A stretch of 21,037 nucleotides of DNA, taken from assembly GCA_035571875.1 (NCBI GenBank), contig DATNBR010000013.1, positions 1 through 21,037 of the forward strand. Direction: 5' to 3'. The notes below the pieces were generated by a model. The model saw only the letters and a list, made by a program, of their open reading frames with translations. It was not told the DNA's origin and did not search any database. Source of the DNA: Parafrigoribacterium_A sp035571875. GTDB lineage: Bacteria > Actinomycetota > Actinomycetes > Actinomycetales > Microbacteriaceae. Below, piece after piece: positions 20,491-21,037 of this stretch (position 1 is its first letter; each line of letters opens with the position of its first letter). Position numbers and translations under genes: made by a program.

Positions 20491-21037
20491 CTACTTGATG
20501 CCGGGCTTGGCGTTCTTGACGAAGTCGGGGTCTAGCAGCACCTTCAGCGCGTCATCCACCTGCGACTGATTCGCCACGTCACCGGATGCCACGTAGATCG
20601 GGCCGACCTTCTTCAGCACCTTCAGCTGGGCCGCGCCGGGCAGCGGCGAGACGTCGAGGTTGGTGCGTTCCGCGATCACCTTGGTCGCGACCGGCTGGGT
20701 GATTCCGGCGACATCGCTGAGGATCTTGGCGGTCTCCTCCGGGTGCTTCTGCGCCCAGGCACGCGCGTACTCGTACACGTCGACGACCGTCTGCGCGACA
20801 TCCGGCTTGTTCTTGATGAAGGCCTCGGTGGCGTTGAGGAAGCCGTAGGTGTTGAAGTCGACCTTGCGGAAGATGAGCTTGGCACCCTGGGTCTCTGCGG
20901 TGGCCATGATGGGGTCGAGGCCGGCCCAGGCATCCACCGAGCCGTTCTGCAGTGCGGCCCAGCCGTCTGCGTGCTGCAGGTTGATGATGTCAACGTCGTC
21001 GGTGGTGAGTCCGTTGGCCTCGAGCGCCTGCAGCAGG
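20491..21037 (-). CDS. ABC transporter substrate-binding protein, SsuA/TauA/NMT1 type (5' end outside window)
   Basis: The C-terminal 181 residues of a periplasmic-binding-like lipoprotein or secreted protein. The frame is open to the window edge and reads LLQALEANGLTTDDVDIINLQHADGWAALQNGSVDAWAGLDPIMA. This is the second-domain pattern of SsuA-type proteins (late-acting substrate loop DGxxALQNGSVDAWAxxDP). It continues with ETQGAKLIFRK, TEAFIKNKPDVAQTVVDVYEYARAWAQKHPEETAKIL and QSQVDDALKVLLDPDFVKNAKPGIK. The signal peptide is outside the window. The nearest product name is aliphatic sulfonate ABC transporter substrate-binding protein; taurine or other oxyanion substrates cannot be excluded. 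The first gene visible of an importer operon followed by the permease. Confidence 0.88.
   Translation of the reverse strand, partial: LLQALEANGLTTDDVDIINLQHADGWAALQNGSVDAWAGLDPIMATAETQGAKLIFRKVDFNTYGFLNATEAFIKNKPDVAQTVVDVYEYARAWAQKHPEETAKILSDVAGITQPVATKVIAERTNLDVSPLPGAAQLKVLKKVGPIYVASGDVANQSQVDDALKVLLDPDFVKNAKPGIK

Overview
The window looks like chromosomal DNA of a high-GC actinobacterium, most likely a member of the Microbacteriaceae. The evidence is the strongly GC-ending codon use, several -10-only promoters placed for leaderless mRNAs, the xth-pyrE-septum-formation-protein neighbourhood, a DUF6421 protein, and dispersed repeats ending in GGTTGAGTAG / GTATCGAAACC. The genus cannot be fixed from sequence reading alone. 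No rRNA, tRNA, CRISPR array, transposase, integrase or phage gene was seen, and no gene-free stretch exceeds 300 bases.

Layout. (1) 1-1934: 3' three quarters of clpB. (2) 1939-4753: an lrp / ocd-ctlX module. A divergent Lrp/AsnC regulator sits opposite ornithine cyclodeaminase and a CtlX-type citrulline hydrolase, which together would convert citrulline to ornithine to proline. The module is bracketed by two inverted copies of a 104-bp repeat (101/104 identical). (3) 4762-8060, minus strand: LLM-class oxidoreductase, low-specificity threonine aldolase, DUF1801 protein and a DUF4190-like membrane protein. (4) 8190-10715: zinc alcohol dehydrogenase, a TMEM175-like channel protein and two small membrane proteins. 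(5) 10768-12198, minus strand: DUF6421 protein with an HDxxH-X23-E arrangement resembling a gluzincin zinc site. (6) 12383-13250: divergent marR / VOC pair with two matching TGTCAA-N4-CTGACA operators over the promoter. (7) 13257-16453: exonuclease III, pyrE and a proline-rich one-pass membrane protein whose start codon overlaps the pyrE stop. (8) 16591-19493: two overlapping genes for lipoproteins of unknown family. (9) 19507-21037, minus strand: permease and substrate-binding protein (5' cut by the window edge) of an SsuABC/TauABC-type importer, separated by a perfect 16-bp stem-loop.

The items most worth a second look are the repeat-bracketed citrulline-catabolic cassette with its own palindromic operators, the possible metallopeptidase-like site in the DUF6421 protein, the MarR/VOC switch, and the uncharacterised lipoprotein pair. 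All dispersed repeats found here sit at convergent gene ends, so a terminator or neutral-insertion explanation competes with a mobile-cassette one.
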